Shown piece after piece: positions 1 to 7,283 of a stretch of 12,658 nucleotides of DNA. The number at the start of each line of letters is the position of its first letter. The first letter of the stretch is position 1. The position numbers and the translations under genes were made by a program. This DNA is from an uncultured Muribaculaceae bacterium (GTDB lineage: Bacteria; Bacteroidota; Bacteroidia; Bacteroidales; Muribaculaceae), in assembly GCA_910586175.1 (NCBI GenBank), contig CAJUIJ010000065.1:1-12658 (forward strand). The letters are read 5' to 3'. The notes under the pieces are model-generated. The model saw nothing but the letters and a program-made list of their open reading frames with translations. It searched no databases and was not told the origin of the DNA.

Positions 1-1593
1 ATGGTGTTATGTATTATGAGCGCCACAAAAGCAATGGGTAAGTCAATAAGCGCGGAACAAGCGTTGGATTATTCATTGATTGAGTTGACATCGTTGACAC
101 ATACCAATGCCGATCCGACACAGATGAAATTGGTAGGGCAAAAAGAATATAATAACCTTACGACGCTCTATATTTTCTCATCACAGCAAATGTATGTAAT
201 CGCTTCCGGCAATGACGATGCCCCCGGTTTGTTGGCCTATTCGCTTGAAGGCGGTTTTTCTGCGGATATGTCTCCATCGATGGGGTGGTGGTTAGAACAG
301 TATTCTCAATATATAGGAACAATATCAGAACCTGTAATAGCACCTAACAACGAGAATCGAAGTGCTATACTTCCTATGATTTCTTCCAAATGGGATCAGT
401 GCGCCCCATATAATAATTACATTCCTCGTCACAATGGCAACACACCATATACAGGGTGCGTAGCCACTGCTATGGCACAAATCATGCGTCATCATGAATG
501 GCCGGATAAAGGTGAGGGCACGATTCAGTGGACCTGTAATCGCGACTATGGTTCTCACGACCATATCTTCAACTTTGATGAAGTTATGTTTGACTGGAAG
601 AATATGCTTGATGAATATAATGCGGGTGAAACCACAGTTCAGGAAAATGCTGTGGCTCAACTAATGTATGCCTGTGGTGCGGCAGCGGAAATGCAATATG
701 GATATGGAGCAAGTGGCTCTTTTTTATACTTGGCTGCAAGTGGAATGATTGACTGCCTTAAATATGACCGAGGTATGGAATATCTGGAGAACAAATGGTT
801 TGAGAGTCTTGAAGAATGGGATGAGATTTGCTACACAGAACTCTTCGAGGGGAGACCAATCCTATATGGCGGAGAAAATGATGTAATGCATACACGGCAT
901 GCCTTCGTGCTTGACGGATACTCAGAGGAAGGCTTGTATCATATCAATTGGGGATGGGGAGGCGAAAACAATGGATATTTCAAATTAACGGATTTCTCCT
1001 ATCCCGGAGGTAACTATCGCCTTAACCATGTCATGGTAAGAGGTATAAAACCAAAGGATGAAACATCGTCCTATATCTCGGCAATCGCTATAGAGAGTCA
1101 ATTCAGAACGAATGAAACTCATTATACTCGCGATGCAGATGTAGAAATATTGTTTATGGAGAATTTCAGGAATGTGTCACTCACAGATTGTTGGTATATA
1201 CATGGTGTTAAGTGTGTGCCGACAGATGGTTCTCCAGAGTTTTATATTTGCAGTGAAGATAAACAATTGTATCGTCCACGCAGTGTGAACAGATTCTATA
1301 CAATCACCGCCGATAAATTCCCAATCGGAACATATGATGTATATCCTGTATACAAGACTGATGCAACTGAGTGGAAGCCTTGTTATCAAAATTTGTCCAA
1401 GGGAGAAGCAGTGGTAAGGTTTGATGTAAGCGAAACTGCAATCAACGCATCATCATCTTCAATTGACGATGTTCTATTGAACGACGTTGAAGATGCGATC
1501 TATTACGACATGATGGGTAATAAAATCACTCATCCTCAGAACGGCGTTTTCATTAAAATCGCAAACAGAAAAGCCGTTAAAATCAATTTATAG
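1..1593 (+). CDS. Secreted C10 family (streptopain-like) cysteine peptidase, probably 5'-partial
   Basis: A papain-fold cysteine peptidase of MEROPS family C10, made as a proenzyme and exported. Residues about 16-105 look like the Spi/C10 propeptide that keeps the enzyme inactive. The catalytic core follows: Cys153 in YTGCVATAMAQ, His300 in RHAFVLDGY, and Trp317/Trp319 in INWGWGG. The Cys-to-His spacing (147) and His-to-Trp spacing (17) closely match SpeB. Residues about 485-530 end in a tail (IYYDMMGNK, NGVFIKI, KAVKINL) resembling the short C-terminal domains of Bacteroidota secreted proteins, some of them type IX secretion sorting domains. The first residues (MVLCIMSATKAMG) look like the end of a signal peptide with no basic N-terminal part, so the true start is probably upstream of base 1. 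It converges on the B12 operon with only 50 bases between, and no clear terminator is visible there. Family assignment is firm; substrate is unknown. Confidence 0.9.
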   Translation: MVLCIMSATKAMGKSISAEQALDYSLIELTSLTHTNADPTQMKLVGQKEYNNLTTLYIFSSQQMYVIASGNDDAPGLLAYSLEGGFSADMSPSMGWWLEQYSQYIGTISEPVIAPNNENRSAILPMISSKWDQCAPYNNYIPRHNGNTPYTGCVATAMAQIMRHHEWPDKGEGTIQWTCNRDYGSHDHIFNFDEVMFDWKNMLDEYNAGETTVQENAVAQLMYACGAAAEMQYGYGASGSFLYLAASGMIDCLKYDRGMEYLENKWFESLEEWDEICYTELFEGRPILYGGENDVMHTRHAFVLDGYSEEGLYHINWGWGGENNGYFKLTDFSYPGGNYRLNHVMVRGIKPKDETSSYISAIAIESQFRTNETHYTRDADVEILFMENFRNVSLTDCWYIHGVKCVPTDGSPEFYICSEDKQLYRPRSVNRFYTITADKFPIGTYDVYPVYKTDATEWKPCYQNLSKGEAVVRFDVSETAINASSSSIDDVLLNDVEDAIYYDMMGNKITHPQNGVFIKIANRKAVKINL

Positions 1594-1643
1594 ACCCTGA
1601 AAAAGAGCCTTTCCTTACCGAAAAAATCGGAGTGAGAGAGGAA

Positions 1644-3695
1644 TCAAAACCGAAGGCCTACGAATAGCTCGAAGTTTATGCCTGGCATGGGGTGGGAGAG
1701 AACTGATAGGTAGTCTTCGTCGAAGAGATTGTTTATGGCGAGCTTGAAGTCGAGCGTTATATTCTTTATCGGCTGGCTATAGCCCAACGTTACGTTGCTC
1801 ATATAGTATTCCGGCAGTTTGCCGGTTAAGCTCGTCTCGTTGCTCGACATGGTGTATCTCTCCGAGTAGTAGGCCCATTTATAGAGAAAACTGAATGTGC
1901 TCCAACTGAGCCTGCCGGTAACATTGGCGGAATGTCGCGGCACATAAGGCAGTTGCTTGCCTATCGACTGGTCGTTGGCACTCATCGCATCTCCATGATT
2001 GAGTGAGGGAGTCCACGAATACATGCTGTTGAGGTCAATATTCCACCCCTTGGGGAGTTGCCACGACATTGATGCCATGGCCTCGATGCCATAACTATGT
2101 ACCTTCTTTACATTGCGCGGCGAGAAGAATCCGCGCGTGGTGGGTAGCCATAATATCCAATTATCGATATATGAGTCGAACCATGTCGCCCCGCAGCTAA
2201 TCGAGAAGTTATCACACCGCACCGGGTCAAGACTGAACCCGCAATCATAGGTCACACCCTCCTCGCTCTTGAGGTCCGGATTGCCGCCCGGTTGCAGGTA
2301 TAGCTCGTTGAGGTTCGGAAACTTGTAGTTGCGCGACACCGAAGTTTTGACCATAAGATTGAGCGACGGCACGATTACTCCGTCGGCGAAGAATGCTGGT
2401 ATCACAGGAGTGAATTTAGAGCCATATGAGTCCTCACGTATCACTAAAGAGAATCCCATACGGTCTGTAGGTTGCCATTTGGCTGTAAGCGTGCCCGACA
2501 ACTCAAGACGTCGCTTATCATAACCGAGCCTTGCGTCTCCACCATTGGCGTTAGCAACCTTACGGTCGGTAGATTTCACCGCATTGTGGTGAGCCGACAA
2601 GTTGGCGCTGAAGAGCCAGTGCCTATCGGGAGTGAAGTAATTGCCCTCTGCCTGGGCATAAAAGGTGTTGATTAAACTCCGCGATCTTGTAAGCGTAGTC
2701 ATACCGCCACCGCCACCTACATCGCGCTTGTAATCATATGCCATCCATGTGTGCACATAACCGGCCTTAACATCGGTACTCCAGCTGTTGCCCCTGTGCA
2801 GCCACGACAATATTCCCCTGAATGTCTCCTCGCGCTGACGGTTGTCGAATTTAGTGTCATCGCGATAGTCTGTGGTAAGCAGGGGTAGCTCCCTATTGCT
2901 CCCCATATACCATGCGTTCAGGCCAAATTTATCACCTTTAAGTATATTATAATACACTTCCTGTAAAGCGTGAAAATCATTGTATGCACCGTTGCGGTTC
3001 TTTTCTTTGGGATGATATTGGCCTATGATCTGGTGATTGTCATCATATATGTTGAGTTTCTTGTCGTGGTTGATGTAAGTATAATCATTTGGAGAGGATG
3101 CAAATACCACTCTTGTAGAGGTGGTCCAGTGTGAATCATGCCAGGTTAGCCTCAGAAACTCATCGAAAGTGCTGAATGAGCCTATGCCCTGCACATATTG
3201 CAGGTGAAAGCCATCAGGAGCATCGGGAGCGGTGGCCAAGCGCACGAGTCCTCCGAGTCCACCTCCCGATTCGTTGACCGATGAAGTGCCATGCAGCAGA
3301 GTCGTGCGGTCTATGAAGTATGAAGGTATTGTGGAAAAATCGGTCATGCCCATCATCGGGTTGTTGATTTTCATGCCGTTCCAAGTCACCTGCGTGTGGC
3401 TCGGAGAAGTGCCCCTGAATGCCACGGTCGACAGTGTGGCTCGTCCGTAACTTTTCACAAACACAGGCGAGTTGAAAGTCAGCACATCGGCCATGGAGAG
3501 GGCTATATTCTCCTTGAGGGCAGCCGAGTCTACCACTGTCTTTTGCACGCCGATGTCCTTCATGGGTCTGCGTGTTGTGACCAACACCTCGCGCAGCTGA
3601 TGCTCAGTTTGCGATATGGCACTATGTGGAGCCACTACTGAGGCGGAAATCGCAGCGACTGTAATGTATTTTTTTATCTTATGGCTTGACCTCAT
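1644..3695 (-). CDS. btuB: TonB-dependent outer-membrane cobalamin receptor, BtuB-like
   Basis: Outer-membrane channel that imports corrinoids using TonB energy. Residues 1-28 are a Sec signal peptide (MRSSHKIKK basic start, cleavage near AIS-Q). A TonB-box-like stretch (REVLVTT) lies at about 34-41. The plug domain is roughly 45-155 (ADVLTFNSPVFVKSYG, VAFRG, HTQVTWNGMKINNP, GGGLGGLVRL). The remainder is a 22-strand-type barrel ending in the aromatic C-terminus typical of outer-membrane barrels (FELFVGLRF). At 683 residues it fits Bacteroidota BtuB proteins, which are longer than the roughly 614-residue E. coli BtuB. The cobalamin assignment rests mainly on context: it is the last gene of an operon led by a cobalamin riboswitch and lies 17 nt behind a BtuG-like lipoprotein. 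The plug alone would only say TonB-dependent receptor. The ATG follows the btuG stop directly, with an A/T-rich rather than Shine-Dalgarno leader. Confidence 0.88.
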   Translation of the reverse strand: MRSSHKIKKYITVAAISASVVAPHSAISQTEHQLREVLVTTRRPMKDIGVQKTVVDSAALKENIALSMADVLTFNSPVFVKSYGRATLSTVAFRGTSPSHTQVTWNGMKINNPMMGMTDFSTIPSYFIDRTTLLHGTSSVNESGGGLGGLVRLATAPDAPDGFHLQYVQGIGSFSTFDEFLRLTWHDSHWTTSTRVVFASSPNDYTYINHDKKLNIYDDNHQIIGQYHPKEKNRNGAYNDFHALQEVYYNILKGDKFGLNAWYMGSNRELPLLTTDYRDDTKFDNRQREETFRGILSWLHRGNSWSTDVKAGYVHTWMAYDYKRDVGGGGGMTTLTRSRSLINTFYAQAEGNYFTPDRHWLFSANLSAHHNAVKSTDRKVANANGGDARLGYDKRRLELSGTLTAKWQPTDRMGFSLVIREDSYGSKFTPVIPAFFADGVIVPSLNLMVKTSVSRNYKFPNLNELYLQPGGNPDLKSEEGVTYDCGFSLDPVRCDNFSISCGATWFDSYIDNWILWLPTTRGFFSPRNVKKVHSYGIEAMASMSWQLPKGWNIDLNSMYSWTPSLNHGDAMSANDQSIGKQLPYVPRHSANVTGRLSWSTFSFLYKWAYYSERYTMSSNETSLTGKLPEYYMSNVTLGYSQPIKNITLDFKLAINNLFDEDYLSVLSHPMPGINFELFVGLRF

Positions 3696-3712
3696 TCGTT
3701 ATAAATCCCAAT

Positions 3713-4789
3713 TTATTTCCATGCGAATGCGCTCGGTGTCACGCCGGTGGAGAACTCTGAAATAAGATTGCCCTGCGCATCATATCTGTAGATGGTGCCG
3801 GGCTGCATGTAGTCTATTGCGTCGGCCACATATACTTCTCCGCTTTCCGGACTTATTGTAAGTCCATAATAGATTGTCCCTTTCGATGCAATCAATGGCA
3901 TTTCAGGCAGATCGTCTGCGTCAACGCTCATTGACCACACATCATCATTGATCCAATATATCCTGTCGCCGGAACCGTTGGTTTGCAACTCTCTTGGCGA
4001 TGAATATTCATCGAAAGTCCATAAACGTTCGATGACCATTTTATCAGGGTCTATCCTCAGCAGTCTTGGCTCCTCGCTGCCATATGGGCTGCCTTCGAGT
4101 CCGCCATCAGTCATTACCCAAAGTTTGCCGTGGCAATCCAATGCGATGCTTCGCGGTTGCTTACCCACTTCGAGCTTAGCCGCAATCTCGTCTGTTTCGG
4201 AGTCTATTTTAAGTATGCTGTTCTGATAGCTCCAGCAAGTCACATATACATATTTGTCACATTGCACCATCTGCTCGGTGGAGCCGGTTTCCATTGTCAT
4301 ACCCGGCACATGGATGTATCCTGTGATGCTGTATGTGCGCGGGTTTATGATATAGATGCGGTTGTCCCACAATTGTGTAACATATGCCTTATCGTCGCTC
4401 ACAAAATGGATGTAGCGTGGCGATATCAAGTCCACTACGCGACCCTTTTCCTTAAATGTATCAGTATCTATCGCAAATATCACATGACTGTTGTTGACCA
4501 CAATCCAACCGGTATCGCCATGTATTGTCATGGACTGGGCCACATCGCCAAGTTTGAAGCCATTGGCTTTTATGAAGATTTCGTTCAGGAGGTCACCGTT
4601 ATCCGGATTGTAGAAACTGAGAGTGCCGTTGCCATATTGGAAGTTCCCTTCATTTATGATGAACAGGCCGCCAGCCGGCACATTGAATTCCTCTGAGATT
4701 TCATAATCCCATTTCATGCAACCACATAGCGATGCTGTCAGCACCGCTGTGTGAACCATATTAATCAATATGTGAAGAGGCTTGTTCAA
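3713..4789 (-). CDS. btuG: Surface beta-propeller lipoprotein, BtuG-like (DUF5074/YncE type)
   Basis: Predicted cell-surface lipoprotein that binds cobalamin and sits as a lid on the BtuB channel. The lipobox is LCGC with acylated Cys24. The rest (about 35-358) is a repeat protein of propeller-blade motifs such as GWIVVNNSHVIFAIDTDT, AYVTQLWDNRIYIINP, VYVTCWSYQNSILKID, KLWVMTDGG and EVYVADAIDY, ending in GVTPSAFAWK, as usual for this family. BtuG of Bacteroides is known to form a seven-bladed propeller with extremely tight B12 binding. The start used is TTG at 4789, overlapping the upstream stop by 4 nt (TTGA). It gives a longer signal peptide with a basic residue (MNKPLHILIN). The only nearby in-frame ATG (4759) would leave just 13 residues before Cys24. 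Translational coupling to the upstream gene is likely. Family is firm; the BtuG role is inferred from the operon. Confidence 0.85.
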   Translation of the reverse strand: MNKPLHILINMVHTAVLTASLCGCMKWDYEISEEFNVPAGGLFIINEGNFQYGNGTLSFYNPDNGDLLNEIFIKANGFKLGDVAQSMTIHGDTGWIVVNNSHVIFAIDTDTFKEKGRVVDLISPRYIHFVSDDKAYVTQLWDNRIYIINPRTYSITGYIHVPGMTMETGSTEQMVQCDKYVYVTCWSYQNSILKIDSETDEIAAKLEVGKQPRSIALDCHGKLWVMTDGGLEGSPYGSEEPRLLRIDPDKMVIERLWTFDEYSSPRELQTNGSGDRIYWINDDVWSMSVDADDLPEMPLIASKGTIYYGLTISPESGEVYVADAIDYMQPGTIYRYDAQGNLISEFSTGVTPSAFAWK

Positions 4790-5727
4790 AGGTCTTTGAT
4801 GCTCAGTATTTCACACGAGTTTTCGCCAAGCCAGCCTGATTGCGACATTACCCCTTGCTGCACCTTTATGAAGTCGATAAAAGGGAGGTTTACACTCTTG
4901 CCGGAATTGTCGATGGCATCTGATATCTTGAATCCTACCCATTCCCCGGCATCGCCAAACGAATCACTTCCTTGGTTGTCAGCATATCCGTAATCGTAAG
5001 GTTTGTTGTCCCAGTTGCCGGTCTGATTATCCTGCACATTACGTGCTTGCAGTTTTGTCCCGCTGAGTGTGTAACTCTCTGCAGTAATCCAGTTGGGGTA
5101 ATAGTAATCCTGTTTATGCTGCGACTTTATATAATCCACTTCACCGGAGGTTCCGTCTGATGCGCTCCACTTCACCGGCATGCCGGCATGCTCAGGTTTG
5201 TAATAGGTTACGGTGAAATTTTCTATTGTTTCAGGTTTGCCTGTCTCTGACCCTCGTAGCTGATACCAAGTGTCATCGGGAAGACCATTGCGGTTTTCAT
5301 CTCTCATCACCCATACTATGCCCGGCTCATTGGAGGTGGCTGTGGCATTACCCTTTATTGCGAAGTCGTAGTCCTTATTGCCCGGGGCGATGCTATGATC
5401 GAAACCGACCACTATGTATCCTCCAAATGCTCCGAGCGATACAAACCTGCCTTCGTCAAGTCGTTTTTTTGCCCATGCTGTGGCCGACTCGGGAGTAGTC
5501 TCCTTACCCGTAAAGCCCCCTGTACGGGTGTCGTTGATAAACTGTCCGGGCGCCGGAGTGTAATCATACACCTTATTGGCAAATGCCGACGATGACGTTG
5601 TGGGCTTGCGGAAACCATTTTCATCCGCCGGGTTGTCAGGTGTATCATTGCTGTCAGTGCCGCAAGAAGCAAGCACCGACAGCGTCAATACAGGTAATAT
5701 TTTGCTTACTGTTAGAATATTTCTCAT
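4786..5727 (-). CDS. Surface lipoprotein of the B12 operon, function not established
   Basis: A 313-residue lipoprotein: basic N-terminus (MRNILTVSK), hydrophobic stretch, lipobox LASC with Cys22, then a Ser/Asp/Pro-rich linker (about 23-48) typical of surface-exported Bacteroidota lipoproteins. The folded part has conserved-looking blocks: LGAFGGYIVVGFDH at 98-111, EPGIVWVM at 134-141, and DENRNGLPDD at 143-152. The last resembles an Asp/Asn-rich calcium loop and is followed by WYQLRGSE. From memory, proteins of this type, often annotated as PKD-like or cell-surface protein, recur beside BtuB/BtuG in Bacteroidales. I infer a corrinoid-binding or complex-assembly role, but no residue seen here proves it. 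It starts 17 nt after the DUF4465 gene and overlaps the next start by 4 nt, so it is an integral operon member. An enzymatic role is possible but nothing catalytic is recognised. Confidence 0.82.
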   Translation of the reverse strand: MRNILTVSKILPVLTLSVLASCGTDSNDTPDNPADENGFRKPTTSSSAFANKVYDYTPAPGQFINDTRTGGFTGKETTPESATAWAKKRLDEGRFVSLGAFGGYIVVGFDHSIAPGNKDYDFAIKGNATATSNEPGIVWVMRDENRNGLPDDTWYQLRGSETGKPETIENFTVTYYKPEHAGMPVKWSASDGTSGEVDYIKSQHKQDYYYPNWITAESYTLSGTKLQARNVQDNQTGNWDNKPYDYGYADNQGSDSFGDAGEWVGFKISDAIDNSGKSVNLPFIDFIKVQQGVMSQSGWLGENSCEILSIKDL

Positions 5728-5744
5728 CAGTATCTCTAATGCGA

Positions 5745-6581
5745 TTATTTCTTGAAACGCACAGCCACATCATCATATGCGAAATAGCCGGGCAGGTTGA
5801 GTCCATATTGGCCCATCATGGAGCTGGTGATGTTGAAGTCGAGACGAACTATTTCACCGAGTTCTGCAAGATCCCAGCGCACCCAATCGGTCACGAACTT
5901 GCCGTTTTCACACATGGTGATTGTGGTCTCATGGGTCCGGCCATTCTTATCTGTACCGATTGCCACGAGCTTAACCCAGTCGGTATCGGTAGCCTTTGGG
6001 GTGAAGGCGTTGCCCACCATGCCTACGGAGAGGGCGTATGATGTGAGTGATACATACATATGGTCTATTACACGGGGTGTGCCGTCGGCAAACCAAATTC
6101 CGCCCGAAGGTTCGTTGTATGAAACTCCGTCGAAGTGACCGTTGTGCACGCAGAAGTTTCTTGAACCTGCATGTCCACCCGTGGGTGTGGCAAGTTGGTC
6201 TGTATATTGAATCTCGTTGGTCGCGTATGTATCGTCTTTATAATTGGAGATAGCCTCTCCTCCGCTCCAATATACGAGTCCTTCCCCTTTAGGGTCAATG
6301 GCTGCACAAAGTTCGGTGTTGTTATCATCGTGCCATTTATAAGGAGTAGTGGTCATATCGCCATATAGCAGGTTGCCGCCATATTGCTGGTTGTCTATGA
6401 GCGAACTCCAATCTTTATTGCCAAGATAATTTCCCGCGCCGAGATAGTCGGAATCCTCAAATGTCAAGACGCGGAGAGCATAATCCTTGCCCGGTTCGTC
6501 ATCGCTGGTGCATGATGTCAGCATGCCTGTGGCCAAAATAGAGGCCATCATTGTAGCTGTGAGTAGATGTCTTGTTCTCAT
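5745..6581 (-). CDS. btuH: DUF4465 surface lipoprotein, probable BtuH-like corrinoid binder
   Basis: First gene of the B12 operon. Residues 1-23 form a lipoprotein signal peptide (MRTRHLLTATMMAS... LTSC, acylated Cys24). It is followed by SDDE, an acidic stretch close to the lipid anchor like Bacteroidota surface-export signals. The body matches the DUF4465 pattern: FEDSD at 41-45, a WSGGEAISN block at 105-113, a DWVKLVAIG strand, WVRWDLAELGEI and a terminal GYFAYDDVAVRF. To my recollection this is the family of BtuH, a surface B12-binding protein of gut Bacteroidetes. The symbol is offered with moderate confidence; the family and lipoprotein nature are much firmer. Expression should be riboswitch-controlled, since the aptamer ends 200 nt upstream of the ATG. 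The start is preceded by an A-rich leader (GAGAAATAAAAAATG) with no strong Shine-Dalgarno site. Confidence 0.8.
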   Translation of the reverse strand: MRTRHLLTATMMASILATGMLTSCTSDDEPGKDYALRVLTFEDSDYLGAGNYLGNKDWSSLIDNQQYGGNLLYGDMTTTPYKWHDDNNTELCAAIDPKGEGLVYWSGGEAISNYKDDTYATNEIQYTDQLATPTGGHAGSRNFCVHNGHFDGVSYNEPSGGIWFADGTPRVIDHMYVSLTSYALSVGMVGNAFTPKATDTDWVKLVAIGTDKNGRTHETTITMCENGKFVTDWVRWDLAELGEIVRLDFNITSSMMGQYGLNLPGYFAYDDVAVRFKK

Positions 6582-6628
6582 TTTTTATTTCTCTTTTGTC
6601 TATTTTTGTATTGTTTTTCTATAATAGA

Positions 6629-6660
6629 GGGCTGCCGGTGATTGCTTGCACCGACAGCCC
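6629..6660 (-). promoter_or_regulatory. 12-bp hairpin in the B12 operon leader (candidate expression platform)
   Basis: On the minus-strand RNA, GGGCUGUCGGUG pairs with CACCGGCAGCCC around an 8-nt loop. All twelve positions pair, one as U-G. On the plus strand the same position would be a C/A mismatch, so the structure fits a minus-strand transcript. It lies between the riboswitch and the first start codon, ending 47 nt before the ATG. The sequence after it (UCUAUUAUAGAAAA) has no U-run, so a standard intrinsic terminator is unlikely; a transcript-stabilising or translation-control stem is possible. Confidence 0.5.
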
Positions 6661-6781
6661 TGTTCATTCTAATATGCGGCATCCTTAATTTATGCTCGGA
6701 TGGATTATTTGCTTGGATGGCCGATTTGGTCTTGAACACGTTGTAGTCCCGCAAGCGCAGTTGTTCCCTATGTTATGATGT

Positions 6782-7030
6782 GCAGCAGGTCTTCTGACTC
6801 GTCACCTCAATCTCTCCTTCCCGGTCTTCGAGTCCGTCTCATAAACCAGTGGCATATCGAGATTGCTTACCTCATCATGCACATGTGCCGATGCGTGTTT
6901 CTACGCACGTGCATGAGGTGTGACTTACAGCAGCGGGTACTGTTCCGGACTCTCACCGGATTCCACGAGACATTATTTTCATACACTCACTACATTGCTT
7001 TGTCATGAAATGTAATATGCCTCTTGCTGC
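6782..7030 (-). ncRNA. Cobalamin riboswitch
   Basis: Reading the minus strand, the conserved cobalamin-aptamer blocks appear in order: GUGGAAUCCGGUGAGAGUCC and ACAGUACCCGCUGCUGUAAG (core/B12-box region), a long variable hairpin (ACCUCAUGCACGUGCG with GCACAUGUGCAUGAUGAGGU), UAUGCCACUGG, CCGGGAAGG, and the 3' block GACGAGUCAGAAGACCUGC. The first and last bases can form a 6-bp closing stem (GCAGCA at 7030-7025 with UGCUGC at 6787-6782). It lies upstream of the BtuH/BtuG/BtuB operon, as known for this RNA class, where cobalamin binding lowers expression. Classification is very secure. The exact 5' edge is inferred, because the first helical region is less conserved than the rest. Confidence 0.95.
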
Positions 7031-7037
7031 GACTCTG

Positions 7038-7045
7038 CAAAGATA
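7038..7045 (-). promoter_or_regulatory. Promoter -7 box of the B12 operon
   Basis: The minus strand reads TATCTTTG, an exact match to the Bacteroidota -7 consensus TAnnTTTG. A start about 7 nt downstream would fall near 7030, right where the riboswitch closing stem begins. The -33 element is weak: the nearest TTTG (7063-7060) is only 14 nt away instead of about 19, within a T/A tract. Confidence 0.65.
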
Positions 7046-7081
7046 GAAATTTTTTTTCGCAAAAAAAATTTTGCTTTTTGT

Positions 7082-7112
7082 TTTGCAATTTAAAAAATTT
7101 GTTATACCTTTG
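7082..7112 (+). promoter_or_regulatory. Promoter of the ABC/GIN/GntR operon
   Basis: A -33 TTTG (7082-7085) and a -7 TACCTTTG (7105-7112) are separated by 19 nt, matching the Bacteroidota sigma-ABfr promoter layout almost perfectly. The predicted start is near 7119. It is back-to-back with the B12 operon promoter, whose -7 box begins 37 nt away. Confidence 0.8.
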
Positions 7113-7114
7113 CA

Positions 7115-7144
7115 GTGTATTAGCACAGTGGTACGCTAATACAC
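7115..7144 (+). promoter_or_regulatory. Perfect inverted repeat over the start site, candidate GntR operator
   Basis: GTGTATTAGC (7115-7124) and GCTAATACAC (7135-7144) are exact reverse complements with a 10-nt centre. The repeat begins 2 nt after the -7 box and covers the predicted transcription start, the classic place for a repressor site. YtrA-type GntR regulators bind inverted repeats with GTGTA/TACAC-like ends, and this operon ends in such a regulator, so autoregulation is the simplest reading. The same RNA could also fold as a 5' hairpin. Confidence 0.65.
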
Positions 7145-7283
7145 AAGGTTGGTTCTGAATTGATGATGCCGAAAATGCTTGAAAATAAACTGCATATAAG
7201 GAGTGACGAATCAAGTGCAAGCATAAAAGCAAAGCGACCAACAAAAACTAAAAACAAAACTAAAATACTAAAAACTAAAAAAT
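7145..7283 (+). other. A-rich untranslated leader of the ABC operon
   Basis: The bases between operator and first ATG become increasingly A-rich. The last roughly 40 repeat the motif ACTAAAA several times directly before the start codon, with no Shine-Dalgarno site near the ATG. A-rich leaders are typical of well-translated Bacteroidota mRNAs. An AAGGAG at 7198-7203 is too far from the ATPase start to serve it. Confidence 0.5.

Larger units (their letters stand above)
6582..7283. other. Divergent regulatory intergenic region between the B12 and ABC operons
   Basis: This 702-bp gap is fully occupied by regulatory sequence. From left to right it holds the B12 leader with its hairpin, a weak direct repeat (GCTCGGATGG at 6694-6703 and GCTTGGATGG at 6711-6720), the cobalamin riboswitch, a back-to-back promoter pair within an A/T-rich core (7038-7112), the palindromic operator and the A-rich leader of the ABC operon. 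No protein gene on either strand is convincing here. Confidence 0.75.

Noticed and set aside
1594..1643. Possible bidirectional terminator between the convergent peptidase and btuB genes
   Set aside because: Only a 4-bp CCGA/TCGG stem around an A-run was found, too weak to call a terminator on either strand.
4130..4696. A 188-codon open frame on the plus strand, antisense to the btuG-like gene
   Set aside because: It mirrors a firmly identified propeller lipoprotein, its translation is rich in His/Cys/Tyr with no recognisable domain, and it has no signal or promoter of its own.
5583..6041. A 152-codon plus-strand open frame across the junction of two B12-operon genes
   Set aside because: It is antisense to two well-supported lipoprotein genes and shows no plausible protein features.
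6694..6720. Direct repeat GCTCGGATGG / GCTTGGATGG in the B12 leader
   Set aside because: A single 9-of-10 match with 17-nt spacing is too weak to claim a binding site; mentioned only as content of the intergenic region.
6775..7008. A 77-codon plus-strand open frame within the riboswitch region
   Set aside because: It overlaps the cobalamin aptamer almost completely; sequence conservation there is explained by the RNA.
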